From: Lithodes maja
Lineage: Eukaryota > Arthropoda > Malacostraca > Decapoda > Lithodidae
Assembly (NCBI GenBank): GCA_037953745.1
Contig: JBAKBP010007641.1
Span: 1 to 64,000, forward strand
Direction of reading: 5' to 3'
DNA: 64,000 bases
Part shown: piece after piece, positions 44,697 through 54,649 of the stretch
Numbering within the stretch: position 1 is the first letter of the stretch
Layout of the letters: the number at the start of each line of letters is the position of its first letter
Position numbers and translations under genes: made by a program
Notes under the pieces: generated by a model
Database searches by the model: none
Seen by the model: only the letters and a program-made list of their open reading frames with translations
What the model was told of the DNA's origin: nothing

Positions 44697-45158
44697 TCAC
44701 TTGCTGTTGTGTTGTGGAATTTTCTGGAGCTGGAGGTTTGTTAAAGAGGGGCAGCTTATTCTACTTGATGGGGTCCAAAAAGGGTTTTGTTTGGGACATA
44801 GCCGTTCCTCCACAAAGCTGGAATATTGGTCCTTTCCCAGCTTCTCCACCTTCCTCAGGGTGTCAATAACAGTCTGGTCGGCGATGTCTCGGCTGTCTAG
44901 TGTGAGTAAATCAGTACTGCTGTCACAAAATGGATTGCCCATGTTGTCAGTGGCATATATTAGTGACTTGACGTCTCTATAAAATGCCAGCTGGGTGTAT
45001 ACGTTCTGTTCATAGGGCCCCAAATTTTCCTTGTGGTTAGTGTCCATAGATGACTCAAACTCTCCCATTATACGAGCCATCTCTGGGCCACATACCATCC
45101 ACTGCCTGACAGAAGATGGATTATCAGGCAGCCCTACAGCTCCGCTCTCAACTTTCAC
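44697..45158 (-). CDS. Unrecognised repeat-type protein fragment (reverse)
   Basis: A 153-codon frame with SVRQWMVCGPEMARIMGEFE, VYTQLAFYRDVKSLIYAT, DMGNPFCDSSTDLLTLDSRD and LRKVEKLGKDQYSSFVEERL. It reads like a real, conserved protein segment, and I have the impression of similar frames being repeated in invertebrate genomes, but I cannot name its family. It is bounded by the outer Gypsy on one side and 80 bases from the CR1-type endonuclease on the other, so it is probably part of a mobile element or an insertion into the Gypsy element. Confidence 0.45.
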   Translation of the reverse strand: MKVESGAVGLPDNPSSVRQWMVCGPEMARIMGEFESSMDTNHKENLGPYEQNVYTQLAFYRDVKSLIYATDNMGNPFCDSSTDLLTLDSRDIADQTVIDTLRKVEKLGKDQYSSFVEERLCPKQNPFWTPSSRISCPSLTNLQLQKIPQHNSK

Positions 45159-45159
45159 G

Positions 45160-45407
45160 ACAGCGTTGTTTTGTTCATGAGCCTGGTCTATGGCAATAGG
45201 GTTATGGACGAAGTACTGAGGGGACTGACTTGGCGAACGTATCTGGCCTACCTATATGACATCATAATATTCTCGAGCAGTTGGGAGGAGCACATTGACA
45301 GGTTGCGAGAACTATTAGATAGAATCCGGAAGGCGGGATTAAAATTAAAATCTTCTAAGTACCAACTAGGGGCACGCGAAGTGGCATACTTAGGACATGT
45401 GGTTTAA
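45160..45407 (+). pseudogene. Old Gypsy: reverse transcriptase C-terminal part
   Basis: Landmarks are MDEVLRGL, YLAYLYDIIIFS and LKSSKYQLGAREVAYLGHVV. The catalytic YLDD-type motif has Tyr in place of the first Asp (YLYD). The frame ends with TAA at 45405-45407, where a residue of the GHVV..G loop is expected. The upstream half of the RT is absent. Confidence 0.8.
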
Positions 45408-46060
45408 AAGATAGGTACCCAACCTGACTCCCTTAAAGTGAGAGCCATCACAGAAATATCTCCCCCTACTACTGTCAAAGGAATCAGAGTATTTCTAGGG
45501 ATGGCCTTTTATTATCGAAGATTCATACCCAGTTTTTCCAAACTCGCTCGACCTATGACCAATAGACTCGAGAAAGGAAGAAAGTTCGACTGGGACCAAA
45601 GCTGCCAAGAGGCTTTCGAAACCTTAAAACAAAAGTTAACCTCTAACCCCATTATTTGTCATCCCGATATCACTAAACCTTTTCAGCTGTACACCGACGC
45701 CTCTGATGAAGGGCTAGGGCCAGTATTGGCCCAGAAGATTGATGGCAAGGAAGGCATAGTGGTCTGTGCCAGTAGGACCTTAAATAAAGACGAAACAAAT
45801 TACAGTGTTACCAAGAAAGAATGTTTAGCTTTAGTATGGGCAGTGCAATACTTTCGACCCTATTTAGCCGGAGTACATTTTGTAGTAATCACTGACCATC
45901 ACAGCTTACTGTGGTTCCGAAAGATGAAGACAGAAGACGGACTATTTGTTAGATGGAAGGGAATTCTGGAGGAATATTAATTTAATGTTAGGCATCGACC
46001 GGGCAAACTACATACAAATGCTGATGAATTATCCAGGTTACCTGTAGCCCCGGTACAATC
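45408..46060 (+). pseudogene. Old Gypsy: RT thumb and RNase H
   Basis: The stretch contains VFLGMAFYYRRFIPSFS, the RNase H motifs LYTDASDEGLGPVL, TKKECLALVWAV and ITDHHSLLWF, then after a stop at 45978-45980 the end motif HRPGKLHTNADELSRL. Catalytic acidic residues are still present. It would degrade the RNA strand of the hybrid. Confidence 0.85.
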
Positions 46061-46204
46061 CACTCAGCATGAAAAGAAAAAAATAGGAGCCTGCACAAAA
46101 CCAGGGGGATACATTTCGGTTTTCAGATGGGGCTTGGAGGGTCTCTAATGATCGTGTAGTGTTAGATTATTTCAAGGCCAAACACATGATTGAGATCCTA
46201 CATG

Positions 46205-46868
46205 GACGAGACGTGTAGGGGGCTCACTTAGGCCAGACTAGAGCTTTGAAGCAGTTCAATGAAAGGTACTGGACCTCCTGGGTTGACAAAATAGTCAAAG
46301 AAGTAGTGCAAAGTTGTTTAGGGTGTCAGAGAGGGAAGGATGGACGAGGACCCAAGCAACAAGCAGGGCAAATTCTTGCTGGAAAGCCCTGGGAAAGGTC
46401 TGTAGATATTGTGGGGCCCCTGCCCAGAAAGAAAAACAGAAGGTACATATTAAACTGTGTTGATGTATTTTCCAAATATACGGTTGCTTGTGCCATTCCG
46501 GACAAAAGCTCTGCGACCGTGGCAAAGAGCATACTTGATAAAGTAATCTTTGTGTATGGCATCCCGGAGTCCATTATGAGTGATAGGGGTAGAGAATTCA
46601 ATAACGAGATCTGCCAATATTTGGGGGATACCTTGGGTTACCAGATTCAGCATACCTCCCCGTACTGGCCACAAGGGAATGCTGTATGCGAGATAAATCA
46701 TAGGTTACTCGCAAATTGTGTAAGAGCTAATCTGAGTTCACAAGGGGAAGAGATAACCAGAGAATGGCCGGAACTATTACCAGAAATAATTTGAGGAATT
46801 AATTCTACAGTTAGCAGAACTAACGGATATTCCCCTTATGAGATAATATTCGGTGCTACACCCAACTT
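46205..46868 (+). pseudogene. Old Gypsy: integrase, interrupted
   Basis: HHCC remnant (HLGQTRALKQFNERYWTSW, then CLGCQRGK), then core motifs VDIVGPLP, MSDRGREFNN and GNAVCEINHRLL (Glu). TGA at 46792-46794 follows ELLPEII; the frame then continues to GYSPYEIIFGATP before the RTE insertion at 46869. Confidence 0.85.
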
Positions 46869-47124
46869 GAGATGGGTCGGCCATATTGAACGTATGGAAA
46901 GCGAAAGAATGACTAAGAGGGAGTACGAGAGCGAGGTGGAAGGACAGAGAGAGAGATGTGCACCGAAGGAGAGGTGGAAGGATGGAGTGAGGAAGTAAAT
47001 GGATGGAGGCGGTGCTGGATGGGAGGAGGGGCGTCGACTGACTGGGGACAGAGGTGCATGGGGGCGGTTCGTTCGTGGCCACCCCTTCGGGGATCACGGC
47101 GTCAGGCAATAGATACATAGATAG
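46869..47124 (+). mobile_element. Short RTE 3' fragment in the old Gypsy integrase
   Basis: Matches 3631-3875 of the first RTE copy (from ATGG.TCGGCCATAT.GAACGTATGG to GATCACGGCGTCAGGCAATAGATA). An 11-bp target duplication, ACACCC AA[C/G]TT with one mismatch, lies at 46858-46868 and 47125-47135. Confidence 0.88.
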
Positions 47125-47135
47125 ACACCCAAGTT

Positions 47136-47325
47136 CCCAAGAACGACTCCTACCTTACGGTACCAACCGCACCACCTATTCTCGATCAGAACAATACCTC
47201 AAAGGTCAAGGGAAAAGACGTCAGCGAGTTCATACCCAGATAATGCAACGGCAACCCAAGAAACCTACTCTAACCAATCCTTATTACCGAGGGGAGTATA
47301 TTCTAGTTAATACACATGGCCCCAC
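47136..47325 (+). pseudogene. Old Gypsy: integrase C-terminal linker
   Basis: After the RTE fragment the frame resumes with a basic stretch (YLKGQGKRRQRVHTQ, then NPYYRGEYILVNTHGP), which is cut by the Gmr1-like LTR at 47326 and continues at 56436. Confidence 0.75.
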
Positions 47326-47773
47326 TGTGACGTTGACCACTCCGTTAGAACCGCATGGCTTGTCCTACAGTGACTCGCTAGGATCGCCAGGGCAGTGGAT
47401 GGGGCTACAGTTTATGTATTAGAGTGTGCTTTATTTCATATGAAAGCTCGTGTCATGGGCAGTCCAGAAAGGCTCTTTGTTTTCGCCCATGTCAAGGCTT
47501 TATATATTTAATTGTAAAGTATATGTTTTGTCATTAACTAGTAATGATAGGATCTGGGAGAGAGAGAGAGGGAGTAGAACGGAGTGAGAGGTGGCGCGCA
47601 GTGTTTTTTGTCCCGCTCGATGACGTCACGGCTGGCTGCCTCGCGGGGGTTGGTGGAGAGAGGTCCTTACCATGCTGCAAGCCTTGTGAGTGGTCGGACG
47701 ACTTGCAACCGCTAGTTTCCCACGCGGCTCGAGCTAGTGCGAAGTATATATACTAGTTCCTCGCCACTCTCTC

Positions 47774-48735
47774 ATAGAAGCCGAATCTCCTTTCCAAATC
47801 AACACCACTCAATACCCTCTCTCGGTGATGGTGAGAGGGTAACCTTTACCATCAAAAAGGGGAGGAATGGAGAGGAGGCTAACAACATCAAAGGATTAAA
47901 TGGGGCTAACGTTAAGGGATCCAGACATGCTTGGAGGAAGAAAAAGGAGGAGAACAAGCAGGAGAAGGCCGGCCTGAACACAGAGAAGATCACTGTCGTC
48001 ATCCAGACAGCCAAGGCTCTTGCTGGGGATGATTTAAGCCGGTTTTCAATCATCCTATCTGCTTTACTCACAGCCAATAACCTCCCAACGATTGTGATTC
48101 CTCCTAATCTTCTCCAGCAACCACCATCAGTCGACATGACCCAGAAGAAACCCAGAAAGACGCCAAAGAAGAAGATCTCCCTTGTACCTCGAGTGGTTAA
48201 CAGGATCAACACGTCAGCGCCACAATCCCAACAAGCTGAGCATCCTGAAGACCCAACTCCACAGGCAACACAGGGAATCACATCTCCAGCACCTTCTATC
48301 ATCATTCCTACAGAAGACGACTCCATGGACCTCGACACTCACCAAGATGACTCTTATGAAGAGGAAGATTCTGAGGAAGAAGAAGTGGATGTGGAACTAT
48401 CTGATGCTGAAGATCCAGAAGAAGATGACAAGACCCCTTCTACACCACTTCAGTCAGCCAGCTCTACATCAGAACCGACCATCATGACAACTCCTCTCCC
48501 TCCTGTTCTAACACCACAAGTTGTGAGGGAGAAGCAGCCAGATTATGACCCAAACTTTGCTTGTGTGACAGATGAACAATTTATAAGTTTTGCAGAAGAC
48601 CTTGAAACTTGTACTCTGGCTGAAATGAAACAAAAATACCCCTCTACCTGGCTACATGAGTCGAGACTAACACCGGAGGGCAGAGCACGCGTATCGACGG
48701 TTAAGAATCATATGAAAAAAAAGCTTAATAAATAA
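47774..48735 (+). CDS. Unrecognised protein in LTR insert (possible LINE ORF1)
   Basis: The frame is open from before the insert boundary to TAA at 48733-48735, giving about 320 insert-encoded residues. No ATG occurs early; the first in-frame ATG in the insert is near 48136. Features are a basic Lys/Arg-rich N-terminal part (SRHAWRKKKEENKQEK), a short folded-looking stretch (DDLSRFSIILSALLTANNLP), a basic patch (KKPRKTPKKK), a Pro/Ser/Thr linker, an acidic run (DSYEEEDSEEEEVDVELSDA) and a conserved-looking C-terminus (DEQFISFAEDLETCTLAEM, TPEGRARVSTVKNHMKKKL). I do not recognise a family. Charge distribution and context suggest a nucleic-acid-binding ORF1-like product. Confidence 0.5.
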
Positions 48736-49040
48736 CTAGAAATCCACCAAGAATCTTCAGCTTCACCATCCGCTTCATAAACAACACCATCTCCCACCTT
48801 CATCAACATCAACGGCCTTTCCACACCACCAGCACCACCTAGCACTCCACAAGATGCACTGATACTCGTCGACTACTCTTACTTATCACATCCAAGAATC
48901 ACCAAAGAATTGCAAGGAGGACGGCCCTCCACCTTTTACTCTTCAACTTTGCTCTTCATTTCCATCTTTACTTCTCTCTAATCCTTAGAGACCTCTCACC
49001 TCCCCAACCTGTCTATCCCCCCACTCACTCACTCACTCTC
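47774..49040 (+). mobile_element. 1267-bp insertion in the 5' LTR, probable ORF1-only LINE derivative
   Basis: Bounded exactly by comparison with the 3' LTR. CTCTC precedes the insert (47769-47773) and also ends it (49036-49040), a possible 5-bp target duplication. The right end is a (CACT)n run (about 49022-49036), which could be a microsatellite tail of a LINE. It holds a long frame (next entry) and, further on, a short frame with TFININGLSTP, faintly like the start of a LINE endonuclease. No RT is present. Confidence 0.7.
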
Positions 49041-50378
49041 CCTCAGATCTGGTTTCTAGAACACACTCATCTTTTTCCCTTGCTATCTGTCCCCACTCCG
49101 TTCATGAGAATCTTTTCCTCTGCCTATCTCTCATTTTCCATATCTTTCACCATCTTTATTAATATTATACCCCCTCTGGTTAACTCTGCAAAATCAGCTT
49201 CATGCTGGCCAGTTGTGTTGTGTGTTGGGGTCTGATGTAGCCTGTGTATGTTGGTTGTTGGGATGTGTGGATCACGAAGCATTGGTTGGCTTTCTTATTG
49301 CTGCTTCCTTTAATAGTGTTCTGCTGGATTAGATAATGCTAGACTAGGAGTCTGATATAAAAGGTATTGTTTCCTATGAGTGCTGGCTTTAGTTAAAAGC
49401 GGCACGACATACCTGAGAACTGGAGTTGATTGAGTAAATCCTAGTCTGTGTGCCATTGAGAGTAGAGCATGCACGAATGAGGGCTTTTTGCCTATACCAT
49501 TCTGCACTGTTCTAGTCTCGGTTGTTTGTCTTTGAGGTACGCCAGGAGAACGCTTAATACTTCGGTATTAAGGTTTCTCAAGAGAGCTACCCTTCATTAT
49601 AACGTAATATTTGACACACAGACTTGAGATTTGCACTAGGCTATGCAGCATGCCATGCGCACCAGTATCTCGTATCATTGACTCTAGCTAGACTTTATCA
49701 ATCATAGTAGACATTAAGTATATTAACCTAATTACTCTTTTTATGCATACCCATTTATGATTACACAAGCATTTCGCAGCCTAGTTTGATGTATTGAGAC
49801 ACAAACGACTTAGGCTCTTTTTGTTGATAGGAATACTGTATTGTGGCGATTATTATTAGTGTTGTAGTGTTTAGGATATTCTTGGCTCCGACGGCATTAT
49901 ATATTCTGCCTTTTTGTGTGCATAGCCTGCACGAGCATTGTTCCACTGCCTGCCTTTTTGGGTTCCATTTCCGATACGAGCATCTTTACAGCATCTAACA
50001 TTTAAAGAAGATTCCTTGTTAGTGTTGAAGGACTTTAGTGCACTTTCTTTCATGCAGGAGTGCCTGACATTTATTGATTAAAGTAACGTAAGCTGTAACT
50101 TCTCTTACCACCTTACTTTGTATACCATAACCAAGCACCTTCGGTTATAGGTAGTAATAGGCTGTTTTCACATAACATTAAGCCTAGAGTAGACGCACAT
50201 TTATTGAGAGTTTGATAGCCTATTATTGCATATAGAACTCTGTAGAGTATTTGTGTTCTTTGTTCACTGGGAATATACTTCAGAGGTTGGAGCTAGCGCT
50301 TTCCGTTGTAACATTTATGCCATTACTAGTCCAATGAATAAGAGCCCTGATATATTTGAACCCCAGTCGTAACAAATG

Positions 50379-50395
50379 GCGACCTTACCTAGGAT
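50379..50395 (+). promoter_or_regulatory. Gmr1-like element 2, primer-binding site
   Basis: TGGCGACCTTACCTAGG lies a few bases after the 5' LTR. The first ten bases are identical to those of element 1. Confidence 0.7.
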
Positions 50396-50592
50396 TTGGT
50401 GAACCTACATTTATTAGCAGGGAACATTTGTTGTTTTGGAGAATATTTTGCGGGGATCAGCAAGAATAATTTTTTTTTTGCAACATAGTATAGCCCTTGA
50501 GTATTTCCGAGAATTTTTGTGTGTATATCGAGGTATAAGAGTTTGGGGCGCTTCTTTTCTGAATATTGTGGTGAGAAATTTTTGTGAGCATC

Positions 50593-53500
50593 ATGTCTTA
50601 TACCGGATCAGAGGAGAATGGAGACACAGTACGTAATGTCGAGACTGAGGAACAGCAGTATGATGAAAGGGTTAATCGGGTGAACTGTGAGGAGGATGCT
50701 AGGATATTTTTGCAATGGCCTGTTACTGCCGAGCGGTTGGAGGGTGTGGATCGGTACGGTCTTCAATGCCTGGCCACAGCTATCGGTCATGCGGTTACTA
50801 GCAGCATGACCAAGGATAACTTGATAACGTGTGTACTGGGCGGGGTGACTGGTGAGCGAGATGGGTTGAGTGCTCAGAGCCCTTCGGCCATGCTTCCCCT
50901 ACACTCGACTCCCAGCCATCCCAGTAGTTTGCCGACCCCGGGTACGCTTCCGCAGTTGGGTGGTGACTGGCAGGGTGGGTTGCCCCTTGGGGGACCACCG
51001 GTAATTTCAAACATTGTAGCACCTTCACCTCCTTCAGGGTTATCTCCAGAATTATTGCTTCAGCTCGAACTAGCTAAGATCGAAGAGAGAAAGGCTATCA
51101 GGGCAGGTGAGCTTCAGCATCAGCAGCAACAAAGGGCATGTGAGCTTCAGCAGCAATTAGAATTAGCCAAGATAGATGAGAGAAAAACTATCAGTCAGCA
51201 GTCTCAGCACGTAGAGCTAGCAAAAATCCAAGCGGATTTAGAGTCGACTAGGTACTGTGCCGACATGGACGTAGAGAAGTCGCGAGTAGAGGCAACGGGA
51301 CAGCGACTTGGGGCTGGTAACCGTGTTCATGAGCAGTCTCTCTCGCACTTATTGAAACTGGTTCCGGTGTTTGATGAGAGTGGTGTAACAGAATTTTTCA
51401 CACGCTTTGAGAAGAAGTGCCAGGAACACCAGTGGCCAGAGAATAAATGGGTAGCACTTGTATCCTCTAGATTAATAGGCAAGGGTCTTAAAGCCTACGA
51501 TGCGTTACCTTTGGAGTCATGTATTGTGTATGAGGATCTCAAGGAGGCTGTCCTGAGGGCTTATGAATTGCAACCAGAAACGTACCGTTTGAAGTTCCGG
51601 GGTGTAACTAAGGGAAGAGATAGCACCTTTTTGGAACACGCCCGGGACTTGTCCGATGCTATGGGGAACTGGCTCCGATCTGAGAAGGTCACAACATTTG
51701 ATGAAATTAAGCAGTTAATGATGTTGGAGCAGTTCTTTAAGAGCACGGGCGGTGATCTAACTTTGAACTTGAAGGAGAAAAACCCAAGAACTCTAGTCGA
51801 CGCAGCAGACATGGCTGATCGACGGCTGTCGTTGATTCGGGGTTGCGGGTCCTCACAGAAGTATGATGTAAGTGCTAAGGACCGTTATCCTCCCCCTCCC
51901 CGTAACAATGACACATTTAAACAGAAGAGCCATGAAACTAAAACTGAATCCAAACCTTACACCACACCGTATGTGAAAAGTCAGGGGCCTTTTACATCAC
52001 AGTATAAGCCGAAACCAAAATTTATGTGTTTTAGTTGCCACCAGGAGGGTCATAAGGCAAATGAGTGCCCTAGTCGACCTCCTCCGGCAGCCGTGTCTTT
52101 TGCTCACGGCATTGGAGTGTTCAAGAGGACATCGGAGTTTGTTAGAGGCATTTCTTCCGAGGTAAATACACTGCCAGTGCAGAAGGATCCGGAAGGCTTA
52201 TTCCCTGTCCGTGATGCCTTTAGTGACCACAGGGGACTCGGTTGTGTGGAGTGGGGGGGTAGAAGACATGAGGTGAGAATTTTGCGTGACACTGGGGCAT
52301 CGCAAACACTGTTGAGAAATTGCACTGGTAAACCTGTCAATACGGCGCGGGTGGTTGTGGTTCAGGGAGTTAATGCGACAAGGTCATACCCGCTTGTGAG
52401 AATGAAGGTGGAAGTTGATGGTGTGACTCGTGACCTGGATGTGGGAATTGTGGAGAAGTTGCCTGTTGGGGGCGTCGACCTCCTTCTCGGCAACGACTTT
52501 GCGGGACCTACTTCTGAGGCTCCACCCTTGGTCGTTGCCGAGAAGCTGGCCGACGTGAGTAGGGAGGAGCAGGAGTGGGTTGAAAAGTGTCCGGGACAGC
52601 CTATGGCGTGTGTTGTCACCGGAGATCCTGCATCCAGGGAGTTACATTCTGGTCAACAATCTTTAGATCAGCGGAGGAAGGGTACCGAGAAGGAGTTGAA
52701 AGTTGATGCGGTTGAGAGTTTAGTATCAGCGGACATTCTCGGGGACTCAGTATTAGGACCAAATATCGAGTCTGAAGAAGACCCAGTAACTGTTGTGGAA
52801 AAGGCAGAGGATGGGCTTAAAAAGACGATGAGACAGCAACGGTACGCAGAGAGAGAACAACGGGAGGCCAAATTTAATGTAGGAGGGGGGCATGAGTTGT
52901 TTCGCAAACACTTGGATAGGCTTGCTCCTTCGGACATTCGTAAGTTGCAATTGGAAGACCCGGAGGTTCTTGAATGTGGTACCGGTGCTGTCGAATTGAA
53001 GGAGGACAGTGTTGCACAGGCGAGAGATGTAGCAACGAGGTACCCTGACGCGTACCCTATGAGAAATGGGTCAGCAAGGACGGTGGTCCGAGGCTTGCTA
53101 GTGTGTTTTTCCCGGTATGGTTACCCGCAGGAGATTCATGTTGTTTTGTTTACTGCACGGGAGGTACCTGGGGAATGTTTGGGATTCAGCCCTAATGAGC
53201 TCGTCTTTGGACACCGTGTCAGAGGGCCTCTCCATATGGTTGAAGAAGTATGGGAGGGCCCAGAAAAACCTTGTTCTATGCTCAAGTGTGTCCTCAACAG
53301 TCGAGAACGGATGTTGCGCAGTCTGGAGTTGGCTGGCCGTAATTTGACTAGCTCTCAGGCCCTCATGAAGGACAGGTACGACCTCAAGGTTGAACTCAGG
53401 GAGTTTCACGTGGGTCAGGAGGTGTTGACTCTACTGCCCCTTGTAGGTCACCCCTTATCCGCGAAGTACACTGGTCCTTATAGGGTGGTGGAGGAGCTAT

Positions 53501-54174
53501 CGGACCTGGTTTACTTGGTAGCCACTCCAGACAGACGGAAGCGCAATCAGTTATGTCATGTTAATCCCATGAAGGAGTATGGGAGGCACCCCCCTGAGCC
53601 TCTCACTGTGCCTGTGATGACGTTTAGCAGTCAAGGTGGAGAAGGAGAATGGGACAGTCAAGCTCAGGTGGAGGATAACTGGAAGGATGAGAAGTTCAAG
53701 TGGGCGCCTGAGTGTGAGAGGGTGTTTGGAGAAGTAAAACACCTGTTGTGCACTCACCCGATCCTCAGGGCCCCTGACTTTAGCCTATCTTTCCAACTAG
53801 CAACGGAGGCTAGTGGTGTGGGGGCTGGTGCCGTCCTTATGGAAAAGGACGATGATGGGCTGGAGCATCCTGTTAGTTTCTGCTCGGAGAAGTACAATTC
53901 GGCCCAGGGGAGCTGCTCTGTTGTCGAGGAGGAGCTGCTGGCGGTTGTACTTGCTCTGAGGCATTTCGAAGTCTGTGTTCCAGCCTATGGTCCGGTCGTT
54001 GTAGTTTACCCAGATCGTCACCCTCTCAAGTTCTTAGACCAGTTTCACAATCGGAATATGAGGCTGACCAGGTGGTCACTAAGGTTATTGGTATATAACC
54101 TGGACATACGCCATATTGCCGGTTGTGACAACGTGGTTGCAGATGGTCGTTCAAGGGTATATGATCCTGGGTAG
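50593..54174 (+). CDS. Gmr1-like element 2 gag-protease fused to remnants of integrase and RNase H
   Basis: About 1193 codons without a stop. Gag and protease are complete: a Gln/Glu-rich coil, the capsid with SCAN-like part (FLEHARDLSDAMGNWLR, EIKQLMMLEQFF), the knuckle CFSCHQEGHKANEC, and protease ILRDTGASQTLL. Pol then has three in-frame deletions relative to element 1. One joins VAQA to RDVATRYPDAYPM and removes the HHCC module and first catalytic Asp. One joins YPQEI to HVVLFTAREVPGE and removes the second Asp and the Glu. One joins EDNWKDEK to FKWAPECERVFG and removes the RT. RNase H remains but is altered (TEAS for TDAS, YPDRH for YTDHH). The product could still make particles but not copy or integrate. 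Confidence 0.9.
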   Translation: MSYTGSEENGDTVRNVETEEQQYDERVNRVNCEEDARIFLQWPVTAERLEGVDRYGLQCLATAIGHAVTSSMTKDNLITCVLGGVTGERDGLSAQSPSAMLPLHSTPSHPSSLPTPGTLPQLGGDWQGGLPLGGPPVISNIVAPSPPSGLSPELLLQLELAKIEERKAIRAGELQHQQQQRACELQQQLELAKIDERKTISQQSQHVELAKIQADLESTRYCADMDVEKSRVEATGQRLGAGNRVHEQSLSHLLKLVPVFDESGVTEFFTRFEKKCQEHQWPENKWVALVSSRLIGKGLKAYDALPLESCIVYEDLKEAVLRAYELQPETYRLKFRGVTKGRDSTFLEHARDLSDAMGNWLRSEKVTTFDEIKQLMMLEQFFKSTGGDLTLNLKEKNPRTLVDAADMADRRLSLIRGCGSSQKYDVSAKDRYPPPPRNNDTFKQKSHETKTESKPYTTPYVKSQGPFTSQYKPKPKFMCFSCHQEGHKANECPSRPPPAAVSFAHGIGVFKRTSEFVRGISSEVNTLPVQKDPEGLFPVRDAFSDHRGLGCVEWGGRRHEVRILRDTGASQTLLRNCTGKPVNTARVVVVQGVNATRSYPLVRMKVEVDGVTRDLDVGIVEKLPVGGVDLLLGNDFAGPTSEAPPLVVAEKLADVSREEQEWVEKCPGQPMACVVTGDPASRELHSGQQSLDQRRKGTEKELKVDAVESLVSADILGDSVLGPNIESEEDPVTVVEKAEDGLKKTMRQQRYAEREQREAKFNVGGGHELFRKHLDRLAPSDIRKLQLEDPEVLECGTGAVELKEDSVAQARDVATRYPDAYPMRNGSARTVVRGLLVCFSRYGYPQEIHVVLFTAREVPGECLGFSPNELVFGHRVRGPLHMVEEVWEGPEKPCSMLKCVLNSRERMLRSLELAGRNLTSSQALMKDRYDLKVELREFHVGQEVLTLLPLVGHPLSAKYTGPYRVVEELSDLVYLVATPDRRKRNQLCHVNPMKEYGRHPPEPLTVPVMTFSSQGGEGEWDSQAQVEDNWKDEKFKWAPECERVFGEVKHLLCTHPILRAPDFSLSFQLATEASGVGAGAVLMEKDDDGLEHPVSFCSEKYNSAQGSCSVVEEELLAVVLALRHFEVCVPAYGPVVVVYPDRHPLKFLDQFHNRNMRLTRWSLRLLVYNLDIRHIAGCDNVVADGRSRVYDPG

Positions 54175-54649
54175 ATTGACACACGGGTAGCCTCCTGCTT
54201 TAGTTTGAATAGTATTTTGCGCTTGGTGCTTGTTGGCTCGCGGTTGTAGCCCAGCGTATTGGGTCGTAAAGCAGGAGTTGAGCGTTTGGTATAGAAGAAA
54301 AAACTAGGCTTGCCCCTATAGTGCAGCCGAAATAAACAAATTAAAAACATAAAAATCAAATAAAAAACTTTCTTTGATAGTTGAATTTTTTCAGTATGTT
54401 ATAGCAGTAATTCTGAGTTGCACTCCTCTCAGAATGCTGGGCTAGAGAAGCTCGCTCTTGAGGAGCATAACTACATATAATTTAACCTATTGTGTTGGGA
54501 GGGTTATAATTTTGAAAAGAATGTTTTGTTGAAGAACTGTGCCAGATATTTTACTGCCGCTGGGTGATGGGAAGTGGAGATATAGCATGGGTTCTAACCA
54601 TCAGATTTTTGTGAGCCTTGGGGCCTCTGAGAAAAATCTTGGGGGGGGG
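54175..54649 (+). other. Gmr1-like element 2, 3' untranslated region and polypurine tract
   Basis: No recognisable frame. It ends AAAAATCTTGGGGGGGGG, the polypurine tract, immediately before the 3' LTR. Confidence 0.7.

Larger units (their letters stand above)
47326..50374 (+). repeat. Gmr1-like element 2, 5' LTR with insert
   Basis: TGTGACG start and CGTAACA end. Bases 47774-49040 are absent from the 3' LTR; without them the length is 1782, equal to the 3' LTR. It contains TGACGTCA at 47621-47628. Confidence 0.92.

Noticed and set aside
49310..50053. Reverse frames repeated at 55367-56110
   Set aside because: Same reason: LTR duplicates of Gmr1-like element 2.
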